NCBI GenBank assembly: GCA_041746135.1
Contig: JBGTHQ010000021.1
Location: forward strand, 59,842-123,841
Length of the DNA stretch: 64,000 nt
Direction: 5' to 3'
Origin: Alg239-R122 sp041746135
Lineage (GTDB): Bacteria > Pseudomonadota > Alphaproteobacteria > Sphingomonadales > Sphingomonadaceae
The notes under the pieces are model-generated. The model saw nothing but the letters and a program-made list of their open reading frames with translations, was not told the origin of the DNA and made no database searches. Made by a program: the position numbers and the translations under genes. Shown here in pieces: positions 35,994-45,447 of the stretch. Each line of letters starts with the position of its first letter. Within the stretch, counting starts at the first letter, position 1.

Positions 35994-36770
35994 ATGTCGC
36001 AATTCGATCTTACCGGAAAAACCGCCTTGATCACCGGCTCATCGCGCGGCATCGGCCTTGCCACCGCGCAGGAAATGGCCGCAAATGACGCGAAAGTCGT
36101 TATCTCGAGCCGCAAGCAGGATGCGTGCGATGCGGCGGCGGCGGACATCAACGCGAAATATGGCGAGGGCACTGCGATTGCTGTGGCGTGCAATATTTCC
36201 GACAAGGATAGATTGCAGAATCTGGTCGACCAGACGCGCGAGGCCTTCGGCCAGATCGACATTCTGGTCTGCAATGCCGCGTCCAACCCCTATTACGGTC
36301 CGATGTCGGGCATTGCCGACGAACAGTTCCGAAAGATACTCGACAACAACATTCTTTCCAATCACTGGCTGATCCAGATGGTCGCGCCGGAAATGCGCGA
36401 ACGGAAAGAAGGCTCGATCATTCTGATCTCGTCGATCGGCGGCTTGGTCGCCAGCACCACGATCGGCGCGTATAATATTTCCAAAGCTGCCGATTTCCAG
36501 CTGGCCCGCAACCTTGCCGCCGAATTCGGGCGCGACGGCGTGCGCGTCAACTGTATCGCGCCAGGCATTATCAAGACCGATTTTGCCAAGGCATTGTGGG
36601 AGAATCCCAAGCTGATGGGCCATATCGAACGCGCGACACCCCTGGGCCGCATTGGCGAGCCATCGGAAATCGCCGGGGCCGCAGTATTCCTCGCCTCCAG
36701 CGCCTCGACATTCATGACCGGCCAGTCGATGGTGATCGATGGCGGCACCACCATCACGGGAGGACTTTAA
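35994..36770 (+). CDS. Short-chain dehydrogenase/reductase
   Basis: A 258-residue SDR. Rossmann motif ITGSSRGIGLATAQ, CNAASNPYYGP, catalytic ISSIGG and YNISKAADF, end IDGGTTITGG. The Ser is in the ISSIG segment; Tyr and Lys are intact. GGA lies five bases before the ATG; a Met three codons earlier is possible. Followed one base later by the next SDR start, so they are coupled. Confidence 0.88.
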   Translation: MSQFDLTGKTALITGSSRGIGLATAQEMAANDAKVVISSRKQDACDAAAADINAKYGEGTAIAVACNISDKDRLQNLVDQTREAFGQIDILVCNAASNPYYGPMSGIADEQFRKILDNNILSNHWLIQMVAPEMRERKEGSIILISSIGGLVASTTIGAYNISKAADFQLARNLAAEFGRDGVRVNCIAPGIIKTDFAKALWENPKLMGHIERATPLGRIGEPSEIAGAAVFLASSASTFMTGQSMVIDGGTTITGGL

Positions 36771-36771
36771 T

Positions 36772-37566
36772 ATGAGCGACTTGACCGGAAAAATCGCCAT
36801 CATTACAGGCGCTGGCAGCGGTATCGGCCGCGCTACCTCGTTGCTGTTCGCGGCCAACGGCGCCAAAGTCATCGCCGCCGATATTACCGACAAGGTGAAA
36901 GATACCGCCGCCGAAAACCCCGATGCCATCACCGCCATGCACTGCGATGTCGGCAGTGAAGACGATGTCAAAGCCCTGGTTGCCAAGGCTTATGAGCTGC
37001 ATGGCGACCTCCATATATTCTACGCCAATGCAGGGGTGTCGGGCGGGCATACCGGCATTTTCGATCAGAGCGTCGAGGATTGGGAAAATATCCTGCGTAT
37101 CAACCTGATAGGCCCGTTTCTTGCCATTAAACATGCGGGCAAGGCAATGGCCGATAGCGGTCATGGCGGATCGATCGTGTGCACGGCGAGCGTCGCGGGA
37201 CTGCGTTCCGGCGCGGGCGGCCCCGCCTATACCGCCTCCAAAGCGGGCGTCGTCAATCTGGTCCGCATCGCCGCGCAGCAGTTGTCGGGCAGCAACGTGC
37301 GCTGCAACGCCATCTGTCCCGGTCTTATCGAAACCGGCATGACCCAGCCGATTTACGACATGGTACGCGAGCGCGGTATGGAAGAGAAGATTGGCCAGCT
37401 AAACCCGCTGAAACGCGGCGGCGTGCCGAACGAGATTGCCGAAGCGGCGCTGTTTCTCGCGTCCGACCGGTCCTCCTATGTCAACGGCCACGCTCTGGTG
37501 GTCGATGGCGGGCTGTCCAGCTCACACCCCTATAGCCGCCAGAAATTCGGCGAAACGGCCTCTTAG
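36772..37566 (+). CDS. Short-chain dehydrogenase/reductase
   Basis: A 264-residue SDR with ITGAGSGIGRATSLL, YANAGVSGG, TASVAG and YTASKAGVV catalytic residues, end VVDGGLSSSHPYSRQ. A GGAGGA ribosome site lies within the end of the gene before it, and one base separates the two genes. Third SDR of the island; the three sequences are clearly different, so distinct substrates or steps are likely. Confidence 0.88.
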   Translation: MSDLTGKIAIITGAGSGIGRATSLLFAANGAKVIAADITDKVKDTAAENPDAITAMHCDVGSEDDVKALVAKAYELHGDLHIFYANAGVSGGHTGIFDQSVEDWENILRINLIGPFLAIKHAGKAMADSGHGGSIVCTASVAGLRSGAGGPAYTASKAGVVNLVRIAAQQLSGSNVRCNAICPGLIETGMTQPIYDMVRERGMEEKIGQLNPLKRGGVPNEIAEAALFLASDRSSYVNGHALVVDGGLSSSHPYSRQKFGETAS

Positions 37567-37580
37567 AAAAGCGAACAACT

Positions 37581-38804
37581 ATGTCCCTGGAAATCACCGA
37601 CCCCGCAGAACTGGGATTTGATCCCGATCGGCTTACCCGCATCGACACGCACCTGAAATCGAAATATCTCGATAGCGGGAAAATGCCGCATACCGCTCTG
37701 CTGATCGGCAGGGGCGATGATATCGCGCACCTGTCGCACCAAGGCCATGCAAGGCCGGGCGAGGCGCTGACGCAGAATCATCTGTTCCGCATCGCATCAA
37801 TGACCAAGCCGATCACCTCGATTGCTTTCATGCAACTGGTCGAACAGGGCAAAGTGTCGCTGAGCCATCCGGTCAGCAAATATATTCCCGAGTGGAAAAA
37901 CCAGGGCGTGTTCGTTTCAGGCGGCGGCGCGCAGCCATTCGTGTCGCGGGCGCCCACGCGGCCGATGCAGATCATCGACCTGCTGCGCCATACGTCGGGG
38001 CTGACCTACAGCTTTCAGGAACGCACGCCGATCGACGCCGCCTATCGCAAGGCCGGTTTCGAACGGTTCGATGGCGGCGAGCTGGAACAGATGATCGCCA
38101 CGCTGGCGGACATACCGCTTGAATCCGATCCGGGCAGCAGCTGGAACTATTCGATTTCCACCGATATCGTCGGCGCGCTGATCCAGCGGATTTCGGGACA
38201 GAAACTGGACGAGTATATTGCGGAGAATATCCTGCAGCCGCTCGGCATGACCGACACCCATTTCCAGCTACCGCAGGAAAAAATCAGCCGGATGACAGAC
38301 TGTTACAGCTGGCACCCGACACAAAAGATGAAGATGTACGATACCGGGGCACAGACCGCGTGGGCTCAGTCGCCAAAGCTGCTTTCAGGCGGCGGCGGTC
38401 TGGTGTCGTCGCTATCCGACTATCACCGTTTCTGCCGCATGCTGCTGAACGAAGGCACGCTAGACGGAGTGCAGATTATCGGCCGTAAAACGCTCGAGCT
38501 GATGACTGCCAATCACCTGCCGGGCGGCGGCGACCTGACGCAGCACAGCAAGGCATTGTTCAGCGAAGCGGAAAATGCCGGCGCGGGCTTTGGCCTCGGC
38601 TTTGCCACCACAATCGACAGTGCCGCCACGGGCATTCAGGGATCGACCGGCGATTTTTACTGGGGCGGCATGTTCTCGACCGCCTTTTTCGTCGATCCGG
38701 TAGAGGATATCATCATGATATTTATGACCCAGTTGATGCCCTCGAGCGCCTATCCGGTGCGCCGCGAGGTCAAGACGATGCTCTATTCGGCGCTGACCGT
38801 TTGA
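37581..38804 (+). CDS. Serine beta-lactamase-like hydrolase (class C/EstB type)
   Basis: A 407-residue protein with the beta-lactamase fold used by esterases and peptidases. Active-site SxxK is S73-M-T-K76 (ASMTK); the second motif is YSIS (WNYSIST), and LLRHTSGLTYSF is the family helix. No signal peptide, so it acts in the cytoplasm: an esterase or lactonase serving the pathway is more likely than antibiotic resistance. Last gene of the plus arm, 14 bp after the SDR, and followed by a strong terminator. Confidence 0.88.
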   Translation: MSLEITDPAELGFDPDRLTRIDTHLKSKYLDSGKMPHTALLIGRGDDIAHLSHQGHARPGEALTQNHLFRIASMTKPITSIAFMQLVEQGKVSLSHPVSKYIPEWKNQGVFVSGGGAQPFVSRAPTRPMQIIDLLRHTSGLTYSFQERTPIDAAYRKAGFERFDGGELEQMIATLADIPLESDPGSSWNYSISTDIVGALIQRISGQKLDEYIAENILQPLGMTDTHFQLPQEKISRMTDCYSWHPTQKMKMYDTGAQTAWAQSPKLLSGGGGLVSSLSDYHRFCRMLLNEGTLDGVQIIGRKTLELMTANHLPGGGDLTQHSKALFSEAENAGAGFGLGFATTIDSAATGIQGSTGDFYWGGMFSTAFFVDPVEDIIMIFMTQLMPSSAYPVRREVKTMLYSALTV

Positions 38805-38820
38805 ACGCCGAACCCCAAAT

Positions 38821-38855
38821 AAAAAAAGCCCCGTCAATTGAAACGGGGCTTTTTC
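38821..38855. terminator. Bidirectional intrinsic terminator
   Basis: A-tract, AGCCCCGT stem, CAATTGAA loop, ACGGGGCT, then TTTTTC. Works in both directions between convergent units. Confidence 0.95.
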
Positions 38856-38892
38856 TTATCTTGCGGGGAAATCTTCCCCGATATGCAGATCT

Positions 38893-39732
38893 TCAGGAAT
38901 CGGCAGTCAGAGTAGCCACGACTTCCTGATTACGCTCATTGACCATGCCTTTGGTTTTCAGCTCGGCCGAAAGCGTTTTGGCCTTGTCGAGATGGATCTG
39001 GTCATCGCTGATGCGATAGAGGTTAATATGCGCGGTAAGCATGGCATTGGCCAAGGCCGCGTCGTCGGGGCTGGTCATAGCCGCTTCTGTCGAAATATTC
39101 AGGACATCTTGGAAATACGGCATCGCGGCATCATTATCTCCGTCGACCATCTTCTGAATGCCTACGGTGGTCATGTAGTTGAGCAGCAAGTCACGGGTGT
39201 CCGGATTGGACGTATCAGACATATAAACCTTTTTCCAAACGGGAATGGACTCGTCGTAAATGGCGATCGTCGCGGGATTGTTGTTCAGCGCGATCTGCGA
39301 ATTTGCGGCTTTGGCCATTGTGGTCGCCAAATACGCGGTCATTTGCGCGTCCTGCATATTGGCTTCCATCTTTTTCAGCGTCGGAATGGCGGCCGCGAAT
39401 TTTGCGGCGGCTTCGCTATGATTGCCCGCTTCCTGAGCCGCTTCGGCCTCGGTTGCGGCCGTCACAGCTGCTTGCTGGTCGTCGCGGCTGACTTCTTGTG
39501 CTGGTACGGCGGGTTGAGCCATCGTGTCCTCAGCCATGGTTTGATCGGTCATGGTTTGATCGGTCATGGTATCACCGGACATATCATGCCCGGCCATGTC
39601 ATGTTCTTGGACCGTCATCGTATCGGGGGACGTTGCTTCGCTATCCTGCGCGATAGCAGGCGTCGCCGCCAATATGGTTCCGGTAGCCAGAATACTTAAA
39701 AAGCTGATTTTTTTCACGAAATGTTTCTCCAT
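38893..39732 (-). CDS. Secreted protein with Asp/Thr/Met repeats and helical repeat domain
   Basis: A 279-residue exported protein of unknown function. Signal peptide about 1-28 (ISFLSILATGTILAATPAIA). Residues 40-75 hold short repeats with the pattern D-x-T-M and H-D-M (DTMTDQTMTDQTMAEDTM). From about 85 to the end it is all helical with Ala-rich repeats that resemble TPR (EAEAAQEAGNHSEAAAKF). The ATG at 39732 is supported by the signal peptide. The Met/His-rich stretch could bind metal, an untested idea. Confidence 0.75.
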   Translation of the reverse strand: MEKHFVKKISFLSILATGTILAATPAIAQDSEATSPDTMTVQEHDMAGHDMSGDTMTDQTMTDQTMAEDTMAQPAVPAQEVSRDDQQAAVTAATEAEAAQEAGNHSEAAAKFAAAIPTLKKMEANMQDAQMTAYLATTMAKAANSQIALNNNPATIAIYDESIPVWKKVYMSDTSNPDTRDLLLNYMTTVGIQKMVDGDNDAAMPYFQDVLNISTEAAMTSPDDAALANAMLTAHINLYRISDDQIHLDKAKTLSAELKTKGMVNERNQEVVATLTADS

Positions 39733-39877
39733 AATAATTTTGGCTCGCTTCGGGCAAGCGCAATGAGGTTTTACGACCCGAATGAACATTGTCCTGATAA
39801 CAGGCTTATCTTGAACATCCGATGACCAAATAACGCAAATGTCCCGTTTTGGGTTCCCTATAATCGGGCAAAAACGA

Positions 39878-40573
39878 CTAATCCGCCACCAGCGCGCAGA
39901 AACGCGATGCTGCCATAAACTGCCCGCGCCGCATTTCGCGCATCGCCCGCGCCTCGTCGTCTTCGCCCCATTGCTCGGCCTGCCACAACTCTTCCAGATT
40001 GACGAGCGGCCACAATGTTTCGGCGTCGATATGTCGCTCCAGCAAAGCCAGAACGCAAATCAGCGAACCGGCAATGGTGGTTAGCGGATTCATTGCGGCC
40101 AGCGTGAAATCGTCATAGTCCAACACGGCCTCGCGCATCTTTTGCAGGGTCCGCGCGGGCTGCGCATGATAGATAATGCCTTCGACGCGAATGAAGGAAA
40201 TGCCGTAACGGTCTTCCGCCCAAGTCAGCAGCGGTTCCCATTCCGCGTCTTGGATCGCCACCTGCGGCGTTTCCAATTCTGCGCGGTAGCAGAGCATGTC
40301 GGTTTCGGCATAGGCGATGATTGGCGCAGCAAAAGCATCACGGTCCCTGCCGACATGGTCGATCGCCGCATTGGCAAAGCCGGTATACAGCATCGACACG
40401 GGATCGAATATCTCGCCCTGCGCATTCCATTCGTCCGCAATCGCCTGCGCCAGCGCGGCGTTCGGCAGAGAAAGCAAGTTTCGCCCCGGCGTATTAACCG
40501 GGCGGCCGTCGAGCAATATCTGATATGCGCCGACAGTATCGGCGACTTTTGCCTCTTTATAAAAACGCTTCAT
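39878..40573 (-). CDS. ATP12-family F1 ATP synthase assembly chaperone
   Basis: A 231-residue protein that binds the alpha subunit during F1 assembly in alphaproteobacteria and mitochondria. Features: KRFYKEAKV start, ILLDGRPVNTPGRN (about 20-35), DEWNAQGEIFDP, DMLCYRAE, and the C-terminal EELWQAEQWGEDDEA. Its ATG overlaps the stop of the small membrane protein gene (ATGA). Confidence 0.93.
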   Translation of the reverse strand: MKRFYKEAKVADTVGAYQILLDGRPVNTPGRNLLSLPNAALAQAIADEWNAQGEIFDPVSMLYTGFANAAIDHVGRDRDAFAAPIIAYAETDMLCYRAELETPQVAIQDAEWEPLLTWAEDRYGISFIRVEGIIYHAQPARTLQKMREAVLDYDDFTLAAMNPLTTIAGSLICVLALLERHIDAETLWPLVNLEELWQAEQWGEDDEARAMREMRRGQFMAASRFCALVAD

Positions 40574-40800
40574 GCAGGAGTATCCGGTGCTTTCGTTTTC
40601 CACCGGCGGGCCAGCAGGCGCGGCGCAATCAATGCCCCGAACAGGCCGATCACGATCAGGATATAGTCCACGCCCGCCGGGATGGAGCCGATCGCATCCG
40701 CCGCGGCCAGAAATCCCGCCGCAAACAGCATGGCCCCGCCCAGCCGGACGAGCGAGATGATGCCGAAACGGGTTCGGGCCAGCCGTTCCTTATCGTCCAT
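40570..40800 (-). CDS. Small two-helix membrane protein
   Basis: A 76-residue protein with two hydrophobic helices (LGGAMLFAAGFLAAADAIG and ILIVIGLFGALIAPRLLA) and charged ends. No known function. Both ends overlap neighbours (the HAD gene before, the ATP12 gene after), so it belongs to the crcB operon. Codon use fits the neighbours. Conserved presence beside the ATP12 gene would be expected if it assists assembly, but this is not shown. Confidence 0.75.
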   Translation of the reverse strand: MDDKERLARTRFGIISLVRLGGAMLFAAGFLAAADAIGSIPAGVDYILIVIGLFGALIAPRLLARRWKTKAPDTPA

Positions 40801-41464
40801 GGCCACCGCTTTCCAACAGGCCGAACAGGTCGCCCATCTGCATCGCCACGCTCTCGGCACCCGCATCGGTCAGCTCGTGCGCATCATGATAGCCCCAGTC
40901 GACGCCGATCGCGCGCACGCCCGCATTGACGCCCATCGCCATGTCGTAACTGGTATCGCCGATCATCGCCGCATGCGTGCTTTGCGCGCCCGCATCGGAC
41001 AGCGCCTGTGCTATCATCGACGGGTGCGGTTTGGACGGATGCCGATCGGCGGTCTGCAGGCTGACGAAACGTTTCGTGAGCCCGTGATGATCCATGCACA
41101 AAATCAATCCGCGATCCGATTTGCCGGTGGCCACGGCCAGCAGCCAGCCCGCGTTCTCCAGCCGGTCGAACAGATCAACCAGCCCGTCATAAAGCGGTTC
41201 CTCCAGCATCGCGCCGCTGCCCCGCAATTCTTGAAAGGCCCGCTTGTAATGGTCTGCCAGGCGCTGATGCAGATCGTCCTCGCCTTCCGGCAGCAACACC
41301 GCCATCGCTTCCTTGAGCGACAACCCGACGATCCGGCGCGTTACGTGATGATCGGGCGGTGCCAGCGTTTCGCGGGCAAAGGCATATTCCATCGCTCGGC
41401 AGATATTGGCCTGGCTGTCGACCATCGTACCGTCGCAATCGAATATCGCCAGTTTGACCGGCAT
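40790..41464 (-). CDS. HAD-superfamily phosphatase (phosphoglycolate phosphatase-like)
   Basis: A 224-residue haloacid dehalogenase-like hydrolase. Motif I FDCDGTMVD with nucleophile Asp, motif II VATGKSDRG, motif III PSKPHPS, motif IV MIGDTSYDM. Subfamily IA cap, as in Gph and pyrophosphatase-type enzymes. The ATG shares the last bases of the rluC stop (TAATG). Confidence 0.9.
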   Translation of the reverse strand: MPVKLAIFDCDGTMVDSQANICRAMEYAFARETLAPPDHHVTRRIVGLSLKEAMAVLLPEGEDDLHQRLADHYKRAFQELRGSGAMLEEPLYDGLVDLFDRLENAGWLLAVATGKSDRGLILCMDHHGLTKRFVSLQTADRHPSKPHPSMIAQALSDAGAQSTHAAMIGDTSYDMAMGVNAGVRAIGVDWGYHDAHELTDAGAESVAMQMGDLFGLLESGGHGR

Positions 41465-42789
41465 TAGCGGCGACCTCCGCGGCCGCCCGCGGGCTTACCA
41501 GTTTTGACGCCCGTCTTCGCACCGCCACGCGGCGGTTTGCCGCCAAACTTGGCGCCAGCTTTCCCCGTCGCTTTACCGCTGGCTTTTTTGGTGCCGGGCT
41601 TGCCTTTGACGGGCTTGCCCGCCCCCTTGAACGATGGCTTGGCGCCCGCTTTGGCCTTGCCGGGTTTTCCCTTGGGATCGCCCTCGCCGCGCATCCGGCG
41701 TTCGCCGCGCTGGTCGCGCCGCATCTGCTTGGCATGATGGCGCGCGAATTTCTTTTCTTCCGCCTTGCTCGGCGGCGGCAAATCCTCTTCCAGCAGCAGA
41801 TCGCCCAGTTCGAGGTCGAAACCCAGATGCTCCATCGTTTCGGCAAAATGCGGCGGCAGATCGGCCATGACATCGAGCGGCGCGCCATCGGGATGGTCGA
41901 TCCGCAAGCGCCGGGCGTGCAGATGCATCTTGCGGCTGACTTCGCCGGTCAGATACGCTTCTTTCAGACCATATTTACCGTCGCCGACAATCGGATGGCC
42001 GATTGCCGCCATATGCACGCGCAGCTGGTGGGTGCGACCGGTATAGGGCTGCAATTCGACCCAGGTAGCCTTGTTGCCTGCGCGCTCGATAATGCGGTAG
42101 CGGGTCTTGGCGTTCTGGCCGTTCTCCTCGTCCACCGTCATTTTCTCGCCGCCCGAGCCGGGCTGCTTGGCGAGCGGCAATTCGATCACGCCATCGGCAA
42201 TATCGGGCACACCCATAATGATCGCCCAATAGATTTTCCGCGCGGTGCGGCCCGAAAAACGTTTGGAGAAATAGGCGGCATTGCCCGGACTGCGCGCAAG
42301 CAACAGCACGCCGCTCGTATCCTTGTCGAGCCGATGCACCAATTTGGGTCGGCCCGCTTTTTCATAGCGCAGCGCATCGAGCATGCCATCGACATGGGTG
42401 GTGGTCTTGCTGCCGCCCTGTGTCGCCAGCCCTGCCGGCTTGTTGATCACGATCGCGGCCTCGTCGCGGTGGATGACCATGTCGCGCATATAGTCGACCT
42501 GATCTTCGCTGAGCGGTTCGGCCTCTTTTTTCGGTCCGGGCGCACGGTTCGGGTCGGCGGGCGGCATGCGGATCGTCTGGCCCGCGCTAACATGGTCGCC
42601 CGGTGCCACCCGCTTACCGTCGAGCCGGATCTGACCGGTCCGCGCCCAACGCGAAATCATGTTGAAACTGACCTGTGCCTGATGCCGTTTGAACCAGCGG
42701 TCGAGCCGAATGCCGTCGTCATCGGCGGCGACGCGAAATTGCCGCACGTCGATCAGGTCGTGGCGCTTTTCGGATGTGTCATCACTCAT
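41464..42789 (-). CDS. rluC: RluC/RluD-family pseudouridine synthase with long basic tail
   Basis: A 441-residue 23S rRNA pseudouridine synthase. S4 RNA-binding domain (about 15-80), then the catalytic domain with D155 in HRLDKDTSG, LQPYTGRTHQLRVH and HPIVGDGKYG. After about residue 345 a tail of nearly 100 residues is rich in Lys, Gly, Pro and Ala, with repeats such as GKPGKAKAGAKPS, far beyond the usual length. It overlaps crcB by 4 bp and the HAD gene by 1 bp. Confidence 0.92.
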   Translation of the reverse strand: MSDDTSEKRHDLIDVRQFRVAADDDGIRLDRWFKRHQAQVSFNMISRWARTGQIRLDGKRVAPGDHVSAGQTIRMPPADPNRAPGPKKEAEPLSEDQVDYMRDMVIHRDEAAIVINKPAGLATQGGSKTTTHVDGMLDALRYEKAGRPKLVHRLDKDTSGVLLLARSPGNAAYFSKRFSGRTARKIYWAIIMGVPDIADGVIELPLAKQPGSGGEKMTVDEENGQNAKTRYRIIERAGNKATWVELQPYTGRTHQLRVHMAAIGHPIVGDGKYGLKEAYLTGEVSRKMHLHARRLRIDHPDGAPLDVMADLPPHFAETMEHLGFDLELGDLLLEEDLPPPSKAEEKKFARHHAKQMRRDQRGERRMRGEGDPKGKPGKAKAGAKPSFKGAGKPVKGKPGTKKASGKATGKAGAKFGGKPPRGGAKTGVKTGKPAGGRGGRR

Positions 42790-43181
42790 GCAAATGTCCT
42801 GATCAAAGTAAGGCCCACAAAAAGGGCGAGGACGGAGAGCAGCACCGACGCGACCGCATACAGGGCCGCCATGCCGGTCTGGCCCGACTCCATCATCGTG
42901 AATATTTCCAAGCTGAACGCAGAAAATGTCGTAAAACCGCCCAGCAACCCCACACCCAGCAACAGCCGCCAGGGTTCACTCGGCGTATCGCTGCGCGCCA
43001 GTATACCGACCAGCACGCCCATGGCCAGCCCGCCCAGCATATTGGCGGCAAAAGTGCCCCAGGGCAGCCCAGGGCCCGTGATCTGGAACAGCCAGCGGCC
43101 CACATGGTACCGCAAAGCGGCACCGACGCCGCCGCCTGCCATGACCAGTAATGTCGGAAAGTAAGGGAAAGCTTGTGCCAT
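42786..43181 (-). CDS. crcB: Fluoride ion channel
   Basis: A 131-residue four-helix channel that lets fluoride out as a dual-topology dimer. Signature GGFTTFSAFSLE with the Phe pore residues and AANMLGGLAMG with the pore Asn. The ATG at 43181 begins MAQAFPYF; a longer start is unlikely. No fluoride riboswitch was recognised upstream. First gene of the operon. Confidence 0.93.
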   Translation of the reverse strand: MAQAFPYFPTLLVMAGGGVGAALRYHVGRWLFQITGPGLPWGTFAANMLGGLAMGVLVGILARSDTPSEPWRLLLGVGLLGGFTTFSAFSLEIFTMMESGQTGMAALYAVASVLLSVLALFVGLTLIRTFA

Positions 43182-43421
43182 GGCGCTCGCTCTAGCGACT
43201 TTTGCGGCGTTATGGAATGACAGAATTTGGCAGTTGCCTGTGGCTGCTGCGACAAGCGCTAAAGGCAAGGAAAAAGGGCAGCACCTTCAAGAATGCTACC
43301 CCTTCCTTTACCACCGAAGTGGCAAACTCGTTATACCTGTATGCATCGGGTCGTGTTGCCGCCGATACGTTTCACCATGAAGACGTCGTTTCGGCGTTAT
43401 TGTTCCCGCCGATCAGAAAAT

Positions 43422-45296
43422 TTATCGCGTCAGATAGGCTATCCACGCGGACAGCATCGAACCCTGCGGCCTAAAACCGCGCGGTACGGCGTTGGCCCCG
43501 CATTCCAGGCAGCGCGCCTGAACGCCCTGCCCGCCTGCCAGCATCCGCATATCGCCCAGCGCACGCTCTGCCGCAAAGCTTTGCTGCATGGCGATATGGC
43601 CGACAATGTCGGTGCGCGCAGTTTCCTGCGGCGGGGCGAACAGCCCCGAAATCAGGGCGGCAAACCCGCTAACCGGCGTTTCCAGATAATAGGCATGGTA
43701 TTCGCCTGCATCCATCTTCGCCAGTTCGGCCGCCTTGGCCAGCGCATCGTCGAGCGAACCGAAACTGTCGACCAGCCCCAGTTGCCGCGCGGCGCCGCCG
43801 TCCCAGACACGGCCCTGTCCGATGGCGTCGATCTGCGCCGGTGTCTTGCCCCGGTTTTTAGCCACGATCTGCAGGAAGCGGCGGTAATTATGTTCGATGC
43901 TGCCCTGAATAACCGTGTCCAGCGTCTCGTTAAAGCCGCCGACCAGATCGGGCTGTCCCGAAAGCGGCGTGGTCGTGACCCCGTCCGCGTTGATGCCGTA
44001 TTTGGCCAGCGCCTTTTCGAAACTCGGCAGCACCGCAAAAATGCCGATCGATCCGGTGATGGTCGACGGTTCGGCCATGATGCGATCGCCCGCCGTCGCC
44101 ACCCAGTATCCACCGCTGGCCGCGATGTCGCCCATCGAAATCACGACCGGTATCTTCTTGTCGCGATAGCTTTGGATCGCCGCCCTGATCTGTTCGGATG
44201 CAAGCGCCGAACCGCCGGGGGAATCCACCCGCACGACCAGCGCCTTGATGCTGTCGTCGGCAAGGCCGGTATATAAAAGTTCCGAAATCCGGTCGCCCGC
44301 GGCTACACCCGGTCCGGCCTCACCGTCGACGATTTCACCGGCGATCGTGGCCACGGCAATGCGTCCGCCGGGCAAATCCGGCGAGTTCGCGGCCAGCCAT
44401 ACGGGCAGCGCGGTGTGGTGATAATTGCCGGCCAGTCCCTCTTCCTCGAACCCCGTCAGTTTGGCGACATGGCGGCCAAAGTCCACGCGGTTTCCGATCC
44501 TGTCGACCAGTCCGTTGTCGATCGCGGCCTTGGCAAGGTCGCCGCCCGCTGCTGTAACAATGGCGGCGGGGTCGGTGGTGACGGCTTTGATCCGGGCCTT
44601 GGGCCGGGCTTTGCCCACGTCTTCCAGCCATTGTGACCACAATGCATCGTAGAGCGATTGCGCATTTTCCTTGGCCTCGGGCGACTGGCTGGCGCGGCTA
44701 TAGGGTTCGACCGCGGCCTTGTAGGTGCCGACCTTGTAGATATGCGCGGTGACATCGAGACGCTCTAGCAGATCGCCATAATAGAGCCGACTGCCGCCCG
44801 GACCGCTGAACAGCGCGCCCCCCATCGAATCCATCCAGATTTCGTCGGCATGCGCGGCGAGTTGGTAGCTGTCGTCATAATAAGCGGTGGCATAGGCATA
44901 GACGGGCTTTTTCGCCGCTTTCACCTTGTCCAGCGCGTCGCCGATACGGGCCAAGCTGGTCTGGCCGCCGCCCAGAAAACGGTCGAGATCGAGCACCACG
45001 ACTTTCACGCTATCGTCGGTGGCCGCGCCTTCGATGGCCCGCACCACGTCGCGCAGCTGAAATTCCTGAATGGGCGCCGCGCCGCTGGTCAGGATCGCGA
45101 GCGGGTCGACCGCCGATTTTTCTTCGACCACCACGCCGTCGAGATCGACCAGCAAGGCTCCCTCGGTGACAGCGGCGGGATTGGGCGATGCGGACAGGAG
45201 CGCCAGCAAGGCGCCGAAGAAGAGCAGCATGAGGAGCAGCACGAGACCGTCCTTGATCGCCACCAGTATCTTCCACGCTTTTTTCACAAAATCCAT
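43422..45296 (-). CDS. sppA: Signal peptide peptidase, long SppA type
   Basis: A 624-residue inner-membrane serine protease that clears cut signal peptides. One N-terminal transmembrane helix (about 15-35), then two S49 domains. The general-base Lys is in YKVGTYKAAVEPYS (about 195) and the nucleophile Ser in GDIAASGGYW (about 390). The C-terminal 55 residues after the fold contain a C-L-E-C pair (ARCLECGANAVPRG), unusual for this family. The start is taken at 45296. Confidence 0.93.
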   Translation of the reverse strand: MDFVKKAWKILVAIKDGLVLLLMLLFFGALLALLSASPNPAAVTEGALLVDLDGVVVEEKSAVDPLAILTSGAAPIQEFQLRDVVRAIEGAATDDSVKVVVLDLDRFLGGGQTSLARIGDALDKVKAAKKPVYAYATAYYDDSYQLAAHADEIWMDSMGGALFSGPGGSRLYYGDLLERLDVTAHIYKVGTYKAAVEPYSRASQSPEAKENAQSLYDALWSQWLEDVGKARPKARIKAVTTDPAAIVTAAGGDLAKAAIDNGLVDRIGNRVDFGRHVAKLTGFEEEGLAGNYHHTALPVWLAANSPDLPGGRIAVATIAGEIVDGEAGPGVAAGDRISELLYTGLADDSIKALVVRVDSPGGSALASEQIRAAIQSYRDKKIPVVISMGDIAASGGYWVATAGDRIMAEPSTITGSIGIFAVLPSFEKALAKYGINADGVTTTPLSGQPDLVGGFNETLDTVIQGSIEHNYRRFLQIVAKNRGKTPAQIDAIGQGRVWDGGAARQLGLVDSFGSLDDALAKAAELAKMDAGEYHAYYLETPVSGFAALISGLFAPPQETARTDIVGHIAMQQSFAAERALGDMRMLAGGQGVQARCLECGANAVPRGFRPQGSMLSAWIAYLTR

Positions 45297-45447
45297 CACA
45301 TGCCTTTCGAGTATCTGAACCGCATTTAAGGGCGGACGGTCCAAAATACCAGCGCCATATCCATCAAGGCGTGCTGCGGTTCGACCAGCATGGGTTCGGG
45401 CGATTTTTTTCGACCGCGTTTACGGCCTTATGTGACGAGGGCCCCGC

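Noticed and set aside
37581..38804. Beta-lactamase resistance gene
   Set aside because: No signal peptide, and it sits at the end of a catabolic operon. The YSIS motif and the class C/EstB outline point to an esterase or related hydrolase.
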